Notes: generated by a model from the sequence alone, not told the origin. A DNA stretch of 64,000 bases from Roseateles_E cavernae (GCF_040187885.1 NZ_JBDPLH010000007.1:1-64000); one strand, 5' to 3'. Counted from the first letter of the stretch, positions 47,209 through 57,442 are shown. Numbers and translations are program-made.

Positions 47209-48219
47209 TCAGCCCAGTCGCTGCGGCGCGGAGGTGCTTTCGCGCACCACCAGACGCGGTGTCAGCAGCACATCCTTCAGCGGCGCCGCCGGGTTCTCGA
47301 TGCGGTCCACCAGCACCCGGGCGGCTTCGCGGCCGAGCTCCTTGATCGAGCAGCCCACCGTGGTCAGCGCCGGGTAGACGAAGCCGCTCAGCTCGATATC
47401 GTCGAAGCCGACAATGGAGAGCTGCTGCGGCACCTTGAGCCCCGATTCGGCGGCCGCGCGCAGCGCGCCCAGGGCCATCATGTCATTGCTGGCGAACAGC
47501 GCCGTGATGCCGGCCTGCGCGCGCAGCAGGCGACGCGCCGCCTCGTAGCCGCCGGCGCTGCTGAAGTCGCTTTCGATCAGCAGGCTCTCATCGGGTGTGA
47601 TGCCGCGATCAAGCTGGGCACGGCGCCAGCCGTCGACCCGCTCCGCGGTCACCTCGAACTCGGCCGGCCCGCTGATGCAGGCGATGCGGCGGTGGCCGAG
47701 GTCCAGCAGATGCTTAACCGCCTTGTAGGCGCCGTCGGCATTGTTGACGCTGACCCGGTCGGCACGCGCGCCCGGCACCAGGCGGTCCACCGTCACCGAG
47801 GGAACGGTGGCCAGCTTGAAGATGCGGGCCAGCGATGCGGCATCGCCGGCCGAGGACAGCAAGAGCCCGTCGATGCGTTTTTCCAGCAGTGTGCGCATGT
47901 ACTGCTGCTGGCGTTTCGGGTCGTTGTCGGAGTTGCACAGGAACACCGAGTAGCCGGCCAGCCGGCAGCATTCCTCGACGCCGCAGACCAGCTCGGCGAA
48001 GAAGGGATTGTTGACGTTGGGCACCAGCACGCCGACGATCTTGGTCTCGCTTTTGCGCAAAGAGCGCGCCACCGCGCTGGGCAGATAGCCGATCTCCTCG
48101 ACCGCCGCCAGCACCCGGCGCCGCGCATCGGCACTGACCGGCCGGGTGTCGTTCAGCACATGGGAGACGGTGGTGAACGAGACCCCCGCCAGGGCCGCAA
48201 CATCTTTGATCGTGCTCAC
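47209..48219 (-). CDS. LacI-family transcriptional regulator of the nucleoside/ribose operon
   Basis: This 336-residue protein starts at GTG. The helix-turn-helix is TIKDVAALAGVSFTTVSHVLND, followed by the hinge helix ending RSLR and a ribose-binding-type effector domain. It is the first gene of the operon with rbsK and the hydrolase. A perfect 16-bp palindrome lies 38 bp upstream of its start, fitting self-regulation relieved by ribose or a nucleoside. The effector is inferred. Confidence 0.93.
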   Translation of the reverse strand: MSTIKDVAALAGVSFTTVSHVLNDTRPVSADARRRVLAAVEEIGYLPSAVARSLRKSETKIVGVLVPNVNNPFFAELVCGVEECCRLAGYSVFLCNSDNDPKRQQQYMRTLLEKRIDGLLLSSAGDAASLARIFKLATVPSVTVDRLVPGARADRVSVNNADGAYKAVKHLLDLGHRRIACISGPAEFEVTAERVDGWRRAQLDRGITPDESLLIESDFSSAGGYEAARRLLRAQAGITALFASNDMMALGALRAAAESGLKVPQQLSIVGFDDIELSGFVYPALTTVGCSIKELGREAARVLVDRIENPAAPLKDVLLTPRLVVRESTSAPQRLG

Positions 48220-48256
48220 AAGGACTCAGCGCTTTCCATCATCAATGGCTACACAG

Positions 48257-48272
48257 TGGCAAACGTTTGCCA
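48257..48272. promoter_or_regulatory. LacI-family operator palindrome
   Basis: A perfect 16-bp palindrome TGGCAAACGTTTGCCA with the central CG typical of LacI-family sites lies 38 bp before the GTG start of the regulator gene. Confidence 0.85.
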
Positions 48273-48384
48273 GCCACAAAGCATAGCTGAAACCAGCAGC
48301 CTGACGGCAGGCCGGCAGCGCTGTTTGCGCAAATATCCGGGCATAGCGGCCTCGGGCTTTCCCTGCTTTGGCGGCCCGGGTATC

Positions 48385-48419
48385 AAAAAACCCGCCGGGC
48401 CTGAAGGCCGGGCGGGTTT
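48385..48419 (-). terminator. Rho-independent terminator of gltA
   Basis: On the minus strand, a 14-bp arm pair with one mismatch and a short loop is followed by a run of T residues (complement of the A run at 48385-48390). It lies 39 bp past the gltA stop. Confidence 0.88.
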
Positions 48420-48457
48420 GGCAAGAGCCGGCGGGCAAGCGGCCCGCGCGGGATCGA

Positions 48458-49768
48458 TCAGCGTTGCGCGATCGGCTTGACGTCGCGCGAGGTCGAGCCG
48501 ACGAAGAGCTGGCGCGGGCGGCCGATCTTGTACTCGGGGTCACCGATCATTTCGTTGAGCTGGGCGATCCAGCCGACCGTGCGGGCCAGCGCGAAGATCG
48601 CAGTGAACAGCGGCACCGGGATGCCGATGGCGCGCTGCACGATGCCGGAGTAGAAGTCGACGTTCGGGTAGAGCTTGCGGGCGACGAAGTACTCGTCTTC
48701 CAGCGCGATCTTTTCCAGCTCCATCGCCAGCTTGAACATCGGGTCGTTGTGCAGACCCAGCTCGTCCAGCACCTCGTGACAGGTTTCGCGCATCAGCTTG
48801 GCGCGCGGGTCGTAGTTCTTGTAGACCCGGTGACCGAAGCCCATCAGCTTGACGCCGCTGTTCTTGTCCTTGACCTGCTTGATGAACTCGCCGATCTTGG
48901 CGACGCCACCCTGCTTCTGGATGTCGCCCAGCATGTTCAGTGCCGCCTCGTTGGCGCCGCCGTGAGCCGGGCCCCACAGGCAGGCCACGCCGGCCGCGAT
49001 GGCCGCAAAGGGGTTGGTGCCCGAGGAGCCGCACAGGCGCACGGTCGAGGTCGACGCGTTCTGCTCGTGGTCGGCATGCAGCGTGAAGATGCGGTCCATC
49101 GCGCGCACCAGCACGTCGTTGGGCTTGTAGTCCTCGCAGGGCGTGGCAAACATCATGCGCATGAAGTTGCCGGCGTAGCTCAGGTCGTTCTTCGGATAGA
49201 TATAGGGCTGGCCGACGGTGTACTTGTAGGCCATCGCAACCAGGGTCGGCATCTTCGCGATCAGGCGGATCGCAGCGATCTCGCGGTGCTCGGGGTTATT
49301 GATGTCGGTCGAGTCGTGATAGAAGGCCGACATCGCACCGACCAGGCCGGTCATCACGGCCATCGGATGCGCGTCGCGGCGGAAGCCGCGCAGGAAGAAT
49401 TGCATCTGCTCGTTGACCATGGTGTGGTTGGTCACGCGGGCGACGAAGTCTTCCTTCTGCGTCGGGTTGGGCAGCTCTCCGTACAGCAGCAGATAGCAGG
49501 TTTCGAGGTAGTCGCAGCTGGTGGCCAGCTGCTCGATCGGGTAGCCGCGATACAGCAGCTCGCCCTTGTCGCCATCGATATAGGTGATGGTCGAGTTGCA
49601 CGAAGCGGTCGACAGGAAGCCGGGGTCGTAAGTGAACTTGCCCGTCTGCGCGTACAGCTTGCGGATGTCGATCACATCCGGGCCTATCGTGCCCTTGTAC
49701 AGCGGCAGATCCATTTGCGGGCTGCCATCGGAGAACGACAGGGTGGCTTTGACGTCAGACGGGGTCAT
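48458..49768 (-). CDS. gltA: Citrate synthase
   Basis: This 436-residue type II citrate synthase catalyses the first TCA step. Conserved blocks include GFGHRVYKNYDPR (catalytic His region) and HADHEQNASTSTVR. Length and ends match Burkholderiales GltA. It is the last gene of the sdh-sdhE-gltA run, 27 bp after sdhE. Confidence 0.97.
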   Translation of the reverse strand: MTPSDVKATLSFSDGSPQMDLPLYKGTIGPDVIDIRKLYAQTGKFTYDPGFLSTASCNSTITYIDGDKGELLYRGYPIEQLATSCDYLETCYLLLYGELPNPTQKEDFVARVTNHTMVNEQMQFFLRGFRRDAHPMAVMTGLVGAMSAFYHDSTDINNPEHREIAAIRLIAKMPTLVAMAYKYTVGQPYIYPKNDLSYAGNFMRMMFATPCEDYKPNDVLVRAMDRIFTLHADHEQNASTSTVRLCGSSGTNPFAAIAAGVACLWGPAHGGANEAALNMLGDIQKQGGVAKIGEFIKQVKDKNSGVKLMGFGHRVYKNYDPRAKLMRETCHEVLDELGLHNDPMFKLAMELEKIALEDEYFVARKLYPNVDFYSGIVQRAIGIPVPLFTAIFALARTVGWIAQLNEMIGDPEYKIGRPRQLFVGSTSRDVKPIAQR

Positions 49769-49795
49769 GGGCGTTCCTTATGACTTCTTGGGGAT

Positions 49796-50071
49796 TCAGG
49801 GGGCGGTCCTGAGCAGGGCCAGGACCTCTTGCACATCGGCGCGATCGAGTTCGCCTTCGGGCTGCTTGCGGCACAGGAACAGGTCCAACAAATCGTTGTC
49901 GGACAGCTCCATCAGCACGCGCAGGCCCTCGGCCTGATGCTCGGTCAGACTGCGGTCGTATCGAGCGAAGAAGCGCTCGATGAAGAGATCATTCTCCAGC
50001 AGACCACGCCGGCAGCGCCAGCGCAGCTTGGAGAGGGCTCTCTCGTCGATCAGGGTGTTGACAGCGGTCAT
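49796..50071 (-). CDS. sdhE: Succinate dehydrogenase FAD assembly factor
   Basis: This 91-residue protein has the SdhE/Sdh5 signature RRGLLENDLFIERF (RGxxE motif). It helps attach FAD to SdhA. Located between sdhB and gltA, the usual beta-proteobacterial position. Confidence 0.95.
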   Translation of the reverse strand: MTAVNTLIDERALSKLRWRCRRGLLENDLFIERFFARYDRSLTEHQAEGLRVLMELSDNDLLDLFLCRKQPEGELDRADVQEVLALLRTAP

Positions 50072-50093
50072 GACTGAGCGGGGCCGGGCATCG

Positions 50094-50798
50094 TCAGACG
50101 GCGCGCCGGACCATCAATTCCTTGATCTTGCCGATGGCCTTCGTCGGGTTCAGCCCCTTCGGGCAGACATCGACGCAGTTCATGATGGTGTGGCAGCGGA
50201 ACAGGCGGTACGGATCTTCCAGATTGTCCAGACGCTCGCCGGTGGCCTCGTCGCGGCTGTCGGCGATGAAGCGGTAGGCCTGCAGCAGGCCGGCGGGGCC
50301 GACGAACTTGTCCGGGTTCCACCAGAAGCTGGGGCAGCTGGTCGAACAGCTGGCGCACAGGATGCACTCGTACAGGCCGTTGAGCTCTTCGCGCTCTTCG
50401 GGGAACTGCAGACGCTCCTTGTCGGGCAGCGGCGTGTCGTTGACCAGATAGGGCTTGATCGAGTTGTACTGCTTGAAGAACTGCGTCATGTCGACGATCA
50501 GGTCGCGCACGACCGGCAGGCCCGGCAGCGGCTTCAAGACGATGGTGCCCGGCAGGGTACGCATATTCGTCAGGCAGGCCAGACCGTTCTTGCCGTTGAT
50601 GTTCATCGCATCCGAGCCGCAGACGCCCTCGCGGCAGCTGCGACGGAAGCTCAGGCTGGGATCGACGGCCTTGAGCTTGTTCAGGGCATCCAGCAGCATG
50701 CGCTCAGAGCCGTCCAGCTCGACCTCGAGGGTCTGCATATAGGGCTTGGCATCCTTGTCCGGGTCGTAGCGGTAGATCTGAAAAGTACGCTTGGTCAT
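50094..50798 (-). CDS. sdhB: Succinate dehydrogenase iron-sulfur subunit
   Basis: This 234-residue protein has Cys motifs for three clusters: SCREGVCGSDA and GLACL for 2Fe-2S, CILCASCSTSCP for 4Fe-4S and CHTIMNCVDVCPKGLNP for 3Fe-4S. It passes electrons from FAD in SdhA to quinone at SdhCD. 13 bp after sdhA. Confidence 0.97.
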   Translation of the reverse strand: MTKRTFQIYRYDPDKDAKPYMQTLEVELDGSERMLLDALNKLKAVDPSLSFRRSCREGVCGSDAMNINGKNGLACLTNMRTLPGTIVLKPLPGLPVVRDLIVDMTQFFKQYNSIKPYLVNDTPLPDKERLQFPEEREELNGLYECILCASCSTSCPSFWWNPDKFVGPAGLLQAYRFIADSRDEATGERLDNLEDPYRLFRCHTIMNCVDVCPKGLNPTKAIGKIKELMVRRAV

Positions 50799-50811
50799 AG
50801 TGATTTACCTC

Positions 50812-52608
50812 TTAGAACGTACGGACCTTGGGCGGAATCGACTCGGCCGTCAGCGGCTTCAAGTTGACCGGCTTGTAGTCCAGGCGGTTGCCTTCCGAGT
50901 ACCACAGCGTGTGCTTCATCCACTGCTCGTCGTTGCGACCATTCGGATGGGCGGGCGTGTCGCCGTAGTCGTCCACCGTGTGGGCGCCGCGGCTCTCGGT
51001 GCGGGCCGCTGCGGAGACGATGGTGGCCTGGGCCGCCTCGATCAGGTTCTCGACCTCCAGCGCCTCGATGCGGGCGGTGTTGAAGACCTTGGACTTGTCC
51101 TTCAGCGTGATGTTGGCCACGCGCTTGGCGATCTCGGCCACCTTGGCCACGCCCTCGTTGAGCATGGCCTGGGTGCGGAACACGCCGGCATGCTGCTGCA
51201 TCGCGGCCCGCAGATCGTTGGCCACATCCTGCGCATACTCGCCGCTGGTGCTGGCGTCCAGGCGGGCCAGGCGGGCCAGCGAGCGGTCGGCCGCATCGGC
51301 CGGCAGATCCTTGTGCGCTTTAGTCTTCAGGCCGGCGTCGACGATGTGGTTGCCGGCCGCACGGCCGAACACCAGCAGGTCGAGCAGCGAGTTGGTGCCC
51401 AGGCGGTTCGCGCCGTGCACGCTGACGCAGGCGCACTCGCCCACCGCGTACAGGCCGTTGATCACCGCATTGGGCTTGCCGTCCTTGGGCACGACCACCT
51501 GGCCATGGATATTGGTCGGGATGCCACCCATCTGGTAGTGGATGGTCGGCACCACCGGGATCGGTTCCTTGGTGATGTCGACATTGGCGAAGTTGTGGCC
51601 GATCTCGAACACCGAAGGCAGGCGCTTCATGATGGTGTCGCCGCCCAGATGGGTCATGTCCAGCTGGATGTAGTCCTTGTTCGGACCGCAGCCACGCCCT
51701 TCCTTGATTTCCTGGTCCATGCAGCGCGAAACGAAGTCGCGCGGTGCCAGGTCCTTCAGGGTCGGCGCATAGCGTTCCATGAAACGCTCGCCATTGCTGT
51801 TGCGCAGGATCGCGCCTTCGCCACGGCAGCCTTCGGTCAGCAGCACGCCGGCGTTGTGCACGCCGGTCGGGTGGAACTGCCAGAACTCCATGTCTTCCAG
51901 CGGGATGCCAGCACGCGCCGCCATGCCCAGGCCGTCGCCGGTGTTGATGAAGGCATTGGTCGAGGCGGCGAAGATGCGCCCTGCCCCGCCGGTGGCCAGC
52001 AGCACGGTCTTGGCCTGCAGGATGTGGACCTCGCCGGTCTCCATCTCCAGCGCGGTCACGCCCACCACATCGCCCTCGGCGTCGCGAATCAGGTCCAGCG
52101 CCATCCATTCGACGAAGAACTGCGTCTTGGCCTTGACGTTCTGCTGGTACAGCGTGTGCAGCATCGCGTGGCCGGTCCGGTCGGCCGCCGCGCAGGCGCG
52201 CTGCACCGGCTTCTCGCCGTAGTTGGCGGTGTGGCCGCCGAAGGGGCGCTGATAGATCGTGCCGTCGGCATTGCGATCGAAGGGCATGCCGAAATGCTCA
52301 AGCTCGTAGACAACCTTGGGCGCCTCGCGGCACATGAACTCGATCGCGTCCTGGTCACCCAGCCAGTCCGAGCCCTTGACGGTGTCGAAGAAGTGGTAGT
52401 GCCAGTTGTCTTCCGACATATTTCCCAGGCTGGCGCCGATGCCGCCCTGGGCGGCCACGGTGTGCGAGCGGGTCGGAAAAACCTTGGACAGCACGGCCAC
52501 ATTGAGGCCGGCCAGCGAGAGCTGCAAGGAGGCGCGCATGCCGGAGCCGCCGGCACCGACGATCACGACATCAAACTTGCGCTTAGGAATCGAATTTGCC
52601 ACCGTCAT
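50812..52608 (-). CDS. sdhA: Succinate dehydrogenase flavoprotein subunit
   Basis: This 598-residue subunit starts at MTVANSIPKRK. The FAD motif VIVGAGGSGMRASLQL is followed by the flavinylation-site region SHTVAAQGGIGASLGN and the NWHYHFFDTVKGSDWLGDQ block. It oxidises succinate to fumarate. Its start shares one base with the sdhD stop. Confidence 0.98.
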   Translation of the reverse strand: MTVANSIPKRKFDVVIVGAGGSGMRASLQLSLAGLNVAVLSKVFPTRSHTVAAQGGIGASLGNMSEDNWHYHFFDTVKGSDWLGDQDAIEFMCREAPKVVYELEHFGMPFDRNADGTIYQRPFGGHTANYGEKPVQRACAAADRTGHAMLHTLYQQNVKAKTQFFVEWMALDLIRDAEGDVVGVTALEMETGEVHILQAKTVLLATGGAGRIFAASTNAFINTGDGLGMAARAGIPLEDMEFWQFHPTGVHNAGVLLTEGCRGEGAILRNSNGERFMERYAPTLKDLAPRDFVSRCMDQEIKEGRGCGPNKDYIQLDMTHLGGDTIMKRLPSVFEIGHNFANVDITKEPIPVVPTIHYQMGGIPTNIHGQVVVPKDGKPNAVINGLYAVGECACVSVHGANRLGTNSLLDLLVFGRAAGNHIVDAGLKTKAHKDLPADAADRSLARLARLDASTSGEYAQDVANDLRAAMQQHAGVFRTQAMLNEGVAKVAEIAKRVANITLKDKSKVFNTARIEALEVENLIEAAQATIVSAAARTESRGAHTVDDYGDTPAHPNGRNDEQWMKHTLWYSEGNRLDYKPVNLKPLTAESIPPKVRTF

Positions 52609-52967
52609 CACAGTCTCCACAACACTTGGATCGCCCAGCCGGCGCAACCCACCAGCCACACCAGGGTGAACACCTGCAGGCACAGGCGCGCGCCGACGGG
52701 CTGCACATAGTCCATCCAGATATCGCGCATGCCCACCCACGCGTGGTAGGCCAGCGAGATGATCACGACAAAGGTCAGCACCTTCATCCACTGCGACGAG
52801 AAGATCGCTGCCCAGTGGTCATAGCCCAGCTCGCCGGGCATCAGGAACTGCACCAGCAGCACGACGGTGAACAAGGCCATCAAAACGGCCGTGATGCGCT
52901 GGGCCAGCCAGTCGCGCAGACCGTAGTGCGCACCCACGACGATGCGCTTGGAACCAAAAGTACTCAT
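52608..52967 (-). CDS. sdhD: Succinate dehydrogenase membrane anchor subunit
   Basis: This 119-residue protein has three hydrophobic helices; the pattern AYHAWVGMRDIWMDYV carries the heme-ligand His and quinone-site residues of SdhD. Follows sdhC by 16 bp. Confidence 0.95.
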   Translation of the reverse strand: MSTFGSKRIVVGAHYGLRDWLAQRITAVLMALFTVVLLVQFLMPGELGYDHWAAIFSSQWMKVLTFVVIISLAYHAWVGMRDIWMDYVQPVGARLCLQVFTLVWLVGCAGWAIQVLWRL

Positions 52968-52983
52968 TGTTTTAACCTCGCGT

Positions 52984-53427
52984 TCAGTACAGGCCGAAGA
53001 GCTTGGCCGCGACGGCCGCCGTCAGCAGCACGCTGGCGGCCAGCGTGAACACCGCCGACGAATGGCCCTGCTCCTTGCTGACGCTGTGCGTCGCATCCAT
53101 CCACAGATGGCGCACGCCGGCGATGAAGTGATGCAGATAGGCCCAGGCCAGGCCCAGCACCACCAGCTTGACGAACCAGGCCGGCACAAAGCCGATGCCG
53201 GCCACAAAGGCGTTGGTGAAGGCGTCGTAGGAGATCTCGGATGTCAGGCTGTTGTCGAACATCCAGATGATGAAGGGCAAGAGCAGGAACATCAGCAGAC
53301 CGCTGACCCGGTGCAGGATGGACACAAAGCCGGCCGGCGGCAGCCGGTAGGTTCGCACATCGGTAAAGATATTGATGTTGCGATAGACCGGTCTTTTCTT
53401 GGCGGTACCGTTGGTGGTGCTTGTCAT
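52984..53427 (-). CDS. sdhC: Succinate dehydrogenase cytochrome b556 subunit
   Basis: This 147-residue protein has the ATG start (MTSTTNG) preceded by AAGG, better supported than the TTG two codons upstream. Three transmembrane helices include SILHRVSGLLMF and HHFIAGVRHLWMD, the SdhC quinone and heme regions. First gene of the sdhCDAB-sdhE-gltA operon. Confidence 0.95.
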   Translation of the reverse strand: MTSTTNGTAKKRPVYRNINIFTDVRTYRLPPAGFVSILHRVSGLLMFLLLPFIIWMFDNSLTSEISYDAFTNAFVAGIGFVPAWFVKLVVLGLAWAYLHHFIAGVRHLWMDATHSVSKEQGHSSAVFTLAASVLLTAAVAAKLFGLY

Positions 53428-53522
53428 ACCCAACCTTATGTAATCAACATGAAACCCGAGGATTTTATTGCAATGCAGCAGGACCTCTGCGGCGACAGTG
53501 CGCGCTACGCAACGCGCAAGGA

Positions 53523-54284
53523 TTAGTTCAGCTCATTGCGGTAAAAGTGTGAGGCGGTGTTATAGAGGCCGCGCCGCAGCTCGACCGGCTTGTCACCATA
53601 GGTGAAGGACAGGCGCTCGACGCTCAGCAGCGGCGTGCCCGGCGCCACCTGCAGCAGCGCAGCGGCCTCGGCATCGGCCGCGACCGCACGGATCTGTTCC
53701 TGGGCGCGAATCATGTGCACGCCGAACTCGGCCTCGAACAGGCCGTAGAACGGCCCGCGGTGCTTCTCCAGCCGTTCGGCCGTCAGCCCCTTGAACAGGG
53801 CGCCGGGCAGCCAGATATCGTCCAGCACCACCGGGTGGTTCTTGCTGTGCAGCAGCCGACGCACCTCGACCATCGGGTCGCCGGCACGCATCTGCAGCTG
53901 CTTGGCGATCCAGGCCGGCGCGCGCTGGCGCTTGCAGTCCAGCAGCTGGCGACCCAGCGCTTCCTGGCCCTCGTCGGGCATCAGGCGCAGAAAGCGGTAC
54001 TGGATCTTCTGCTCGGCATGGGTCGCGACAAAGGTGCCCTTGCCCTGACGACGCACCAGCAGATTGTCGGCCGCCAGCTCGTCGATGGCCTTGCGCACCG
54101 TGCCCTGGCTGACGCCGAAACGCGTCGCCAGCTCGATCTCGCTGGGGATCGCCTCGCCCGCCTTCCACTCGCCGGCCTGCAGGCTGGCGATGATCAGCCC
54201 CTTGATCTGGCGGTACAGCGGACTGAAGGAGGGGCCGGCGTCCGGGCGTGCGGATTCGCCGGACAGCGGGAGGGCGGTCGACAT
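53523..54284 (-). CDS. GntR-family (HutC/UTRA) transcriptional regulator
   Basis: This 253-residue protein starts at MSTALPLSG; an earlier ATG at 54314 would add ten residues, and neither has a strong ribosome-binding site. The winged-helix domain has PSEIELATRFGVSQGTVRKAID, and the C-terminal UTRA effector domain ends with ELRRGLYNTASHFYRNEL. It sits between the sdh operon and the divergent mdh, the standard location of a TCA-cycle regulator in these bacteria. The effector is unknown. Confidence 0.9.
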   Translation of the reverse strand: MSTALPLSGESARPDAGPSFSPLYRQIKGLIIASLQAGEWKAGEAIPSEIELATRFGVSQGTVRKAIDELAADNLLVRRQGKGTFVATHAEQKIQYRFLRLMPDEGQEALGRQLLDCKRQRAPAWIAKQLQMRAGDPMVEVRRLLHSKNHPVVLDDIWLPGALFKGLTAERLEKHRGPFYGLFEAEFGVHMIRAQEQIRAVAADAEAAALLQVAPGTPLLSVERLSFTYGDKPVELRRGLYNTASHFYRNELN

Positions 54285-54343
54285 GGCCGGCATTGCAGCA
54301 CAGGTCGGGGCCATTCGTCCATCAAAGTTGAGTGATATCTTCT

Positions 54344-54357
54344 ATAAGACATAAGAC
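54344..54357. promoter_or_regulatory. Candidate GntR operator: tandem ATAAGAC repeat
   Basis: Two adjacent copies of ATAAGAC lie in the gntR-mdh intergenic region, 30 bp upstream of the earliest gntR start. A TCTT-N4-AAGA inverted pair overlaps the first copy. Placement suggests regulator binding; the family motif is not known to me. Confidence 0.45.
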
Positions 54358-54545
54358 GCGAACAAGAAATCCGGAAAACATCGCATAATCGCGCGCTATG
54401 GCATCGCAGGCCGCCAGTCCAGCCGGGTAAGCCCTTGGACTGTCCTACACTTGCGCGGCACTCGCCGGAACGCTGGAGCTTGTCTTCCGGCACCCCTGCG
54501 GGCATGGAACAACCCCATATTTCGTCATTACCCCGGAGCTTTCAC

Positions 54546-55535
54546 ATGAGCACAAAGAAACCCGTTCGCGTCGCCGTCACCGGTGCCGCCGGCCAGATCG
54601 GCTACGCCCTGCTGTTCCGCATCGCCTCCGGCGAAATGCTGGGCAAGGACCAGCCGGTGATCCTGCAGCTGCTGGAGATCCCTGACGAGAAGGCCCAGAA
54701 CGCGCTGAAGGGCGTGATCATGGAGCTGCAGGATTGCGCCTTCCCGCTGCTGGTGGGCATCGAGGCCCACAGCGACCCGATGACCGCCTTCAAGGACACC
54801 GACTACGCGCTGCTGGTCGGCTCGCGTCCGCGCGGCCCGGGCATGGAGCGCTCGGAGCTGCTGTCGATCAACGGCGCCATCTTCACCGCCCAGGGCAAGG
54901 CGCTGAACGCCGTGGCCTCGCGCAATGTCAAGGTGCTGGTGGTCGGCAACCCGGCCAATACCAATGCCTATATCGCGATGAAGTCGGCCCCGGACCTGCC
55001 GGCCAAGAACTTCACCGCGATGCTGCGCCTGGATCACAACCGCGCCGCCTCGCAGCTGGCCGCCAAGACCGGCAAGCCGGTCGCCGAGATCGAGAAGCTG
55101 GCCGTCTGGGGCAACCACTCGCCGACCATGTACGCCGACTACCGCTTCGCCACCATCGGCGGCGCCTCGGTCAAGGCCATGATCAATGACGAGGCCTGGA
55201 ACCGCGAAACCTTCCTGCCCACCGTGGGCAAGCGCGGCGCCGCCATCATCGCGGCCCGCGGCCTGTCCTCGGCCGCCTCGGCCGCCAATGCCGCGATCGA
55301 CCATATGCGCGACTGGGCCCTGGGCACCAATGGCAAGTGGGTCACGATGGGCATCCCCTCGGGCGGCGAGTACGGCATTCCGAAGGAAGTGATGTTCGGC
55401 TACCCGGTCACCTGCGAGAACGGCGAATACAAGATCGTCGACGGCCTGGAGATCGATGCCTTCTCGCAGGAGTGCATCAACAAGACCCTGAACGAGCTGC
55501 TGGAAGAGCAGGCGGGCGTCAAGCACCTACTCTGA
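54546..55535 (+). CDS. mdh: Malate dehydrogenase
   Basis: This 329-residue NAD-dependent enzyme has the start MSTKKPVRVAV behind a GGAG site; the in-frame extension upstream lacks homologous content. The cofactor loop TGAAGQIGY, substrate-binding Arg region RPRGPGMERSE and catalytic His in WGNHSPTM are intact. It is the long-type MDH common in proteobacteria outside enterics, with length 329. Followed by a terminator. Confidence 0.97.
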   Translation: MSTKKPVRVAVTGAAGQIGYALLFRIASGEMLGKDQPVILQLLEIPDEKAQNALKGVIMELQDCAFPLLVGIEAHSDPMTAFKDTDYALLVGSRPRGPGMERSELLSINGAIFTAQGKALNAVASRNVKVLVVGNPANTNAYIAMKSAPDLPAKNFTAMLRLDHNRAASQLAAKTGKPVAEIEKLAVWGNHSPTMYADYRFATIGGASVKAMINDEAWNRETFLPTVGKRGAAIIAARGLSSAASAANAAIDHMRDWALGTNGKWVTMGIPSGGEYGIPKEVMFGYPVTCENGEYKIVDGLEIDAFSQECINKTLNELLEEQAGVKHLL

Positions 55536-55571
55536 ACCTCGCGCTTGAGCGACACTCGCTTGAGCAAAACC

Positions 55572-55597
55572 AAGGGTCGGCTTTTGCCGGCCCTTTT
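55572..55597 (+). terminator. Rho-independent terminator of mdh
   Basis: An approximately 10-bp imperfect stem (AAGGG-TCGGC / GCCGG-CCCTT) with a TTTT loop is followed by a T run, 37 bp past the mdh stop. Confidence 0.85.
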
Positions 55598-55614
55598 TCA
55601 TTGAGACCGCCATC

Positions 55615-56625
<1,011 letters not shown>

Positions 56626-56733
56626 AGCAGGGGGCAGCGCTGCGGCGGTGGCGGTGACAATCGCTCACCCGCACCGATCGCCGATGCGGCTACATTGCAG
56701 CGCGAGCCTTCCCTGCCGTACCCAGAGATACCC

Positions 56734-57330
56734 ATGAAAATCATTCCCACCCTGACCCTGCTGATCAGCCTCGCGAGCGCTGGCGCCGTGATGGCCCAGC
56801 CTGCGGCTCCCGCCGCCAAGCCGGCCAACCCGCAAGCCGGCAAGAAAGCCCCGGCCAAGCCCCGTGGCAAGCCCGTCGCCAAGCCGGTGCCGCCCCCGCC
56901 GCCGCTGGCCGATGCCACCGAAGAACAGCTGGCCGCCACCGAGCGCGCCTATCTGGGCACCTATGACTGCGAGTTCAAGCAATCGGTCAGCATCACCCGC
57001 AATATCAAGCCTGGCTATCTGGACGTGATGTGGCAAAAGGACACCTTCACGATGAAGCCGGTGCTGTCCTCGACCGGCGCGCTGCGCCTGGAGGACGTGA
57101 CCGGCCGCACCCTGATGATCCAGATCGCCAACAAGTCCATGCTGATGGACACCCATGTGGGCCGCCGCCTGGTCGACGAGTGCCTGCATCCCGAGCACCG
57201 CGCCGCGATCGAGGCCGCGAAGATCGCCCGTGCCGCCGCTGCCGCATCGGCCGCAGCCTCCGGCCTGGAGGTCGAAGCCGACGCCAGCAGCCTGGGCATC
57301 GCGCCCAGCCCCGCCAAGCGCGGCAGCTGA
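56734..57330 (+). CDS. Hypothetical secreted protein with Lys/Pro-rich linker
   Basis: This 198-residue protein has the signal peptide MKIIPTLTLLISLASAGAVMAQ, a roughly 40-residue Ala/Pro/Lys-rich linker ending in PPPPPL, and a globular part with two Cys (YDCEF and VDECLH) and TRNIKPGYLDVMWQKDTFTMKP. The spacing loosely resembles C-type lysozyme inhibitors (MliC), but similarity is too weak to claim. A poly-Ala tail follows. It is probably periplasmic; function unknown. Confidence 0.7.
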   Translation: MKIIPTLTLLISLASAGAVMAQPAAPAAKPANPQAGKKAPAKPRGKPVAKPVPPPPPLADATEEQLAATERAYLGTYDCEFKQSVSITRNIKPGYLDVMWQKDTFTMKPVLSSTGALRLEDVTGRTLMIQIANKSMLMDTHVGRRLVDECLHPEHRAAIEAAKIARAAAAASAAASGLEVEADASSLGIAPSPAKRGS

Positions 57331-57380
57331 AGCCGGCCCAGCAGGCTCTGATCGGCGCGCGGGTATTCCCGGGCGAGGTC

Positions 57381-57407
57381 AAAGTATGTAGAATCAATGC
57401 ATACTTT
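57381..57407. promoter_or_regulatory. Inverted-repeat operator upstream of the toxin-antitoxin pair
   Basis: Arms AAAGTATG and CATACTTT (8 bp each) are separated by 11 bases that begin with TAGAAT, a -10-like box, 36 bp before the antitoxin start. This is the usual position for antitoxin-toxin autoregulation. Confidence 0.7.
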
Positions 57408-57442
57408 CCTCGCCATACTGGCGCCCACTCCGGAGCCCTGCC

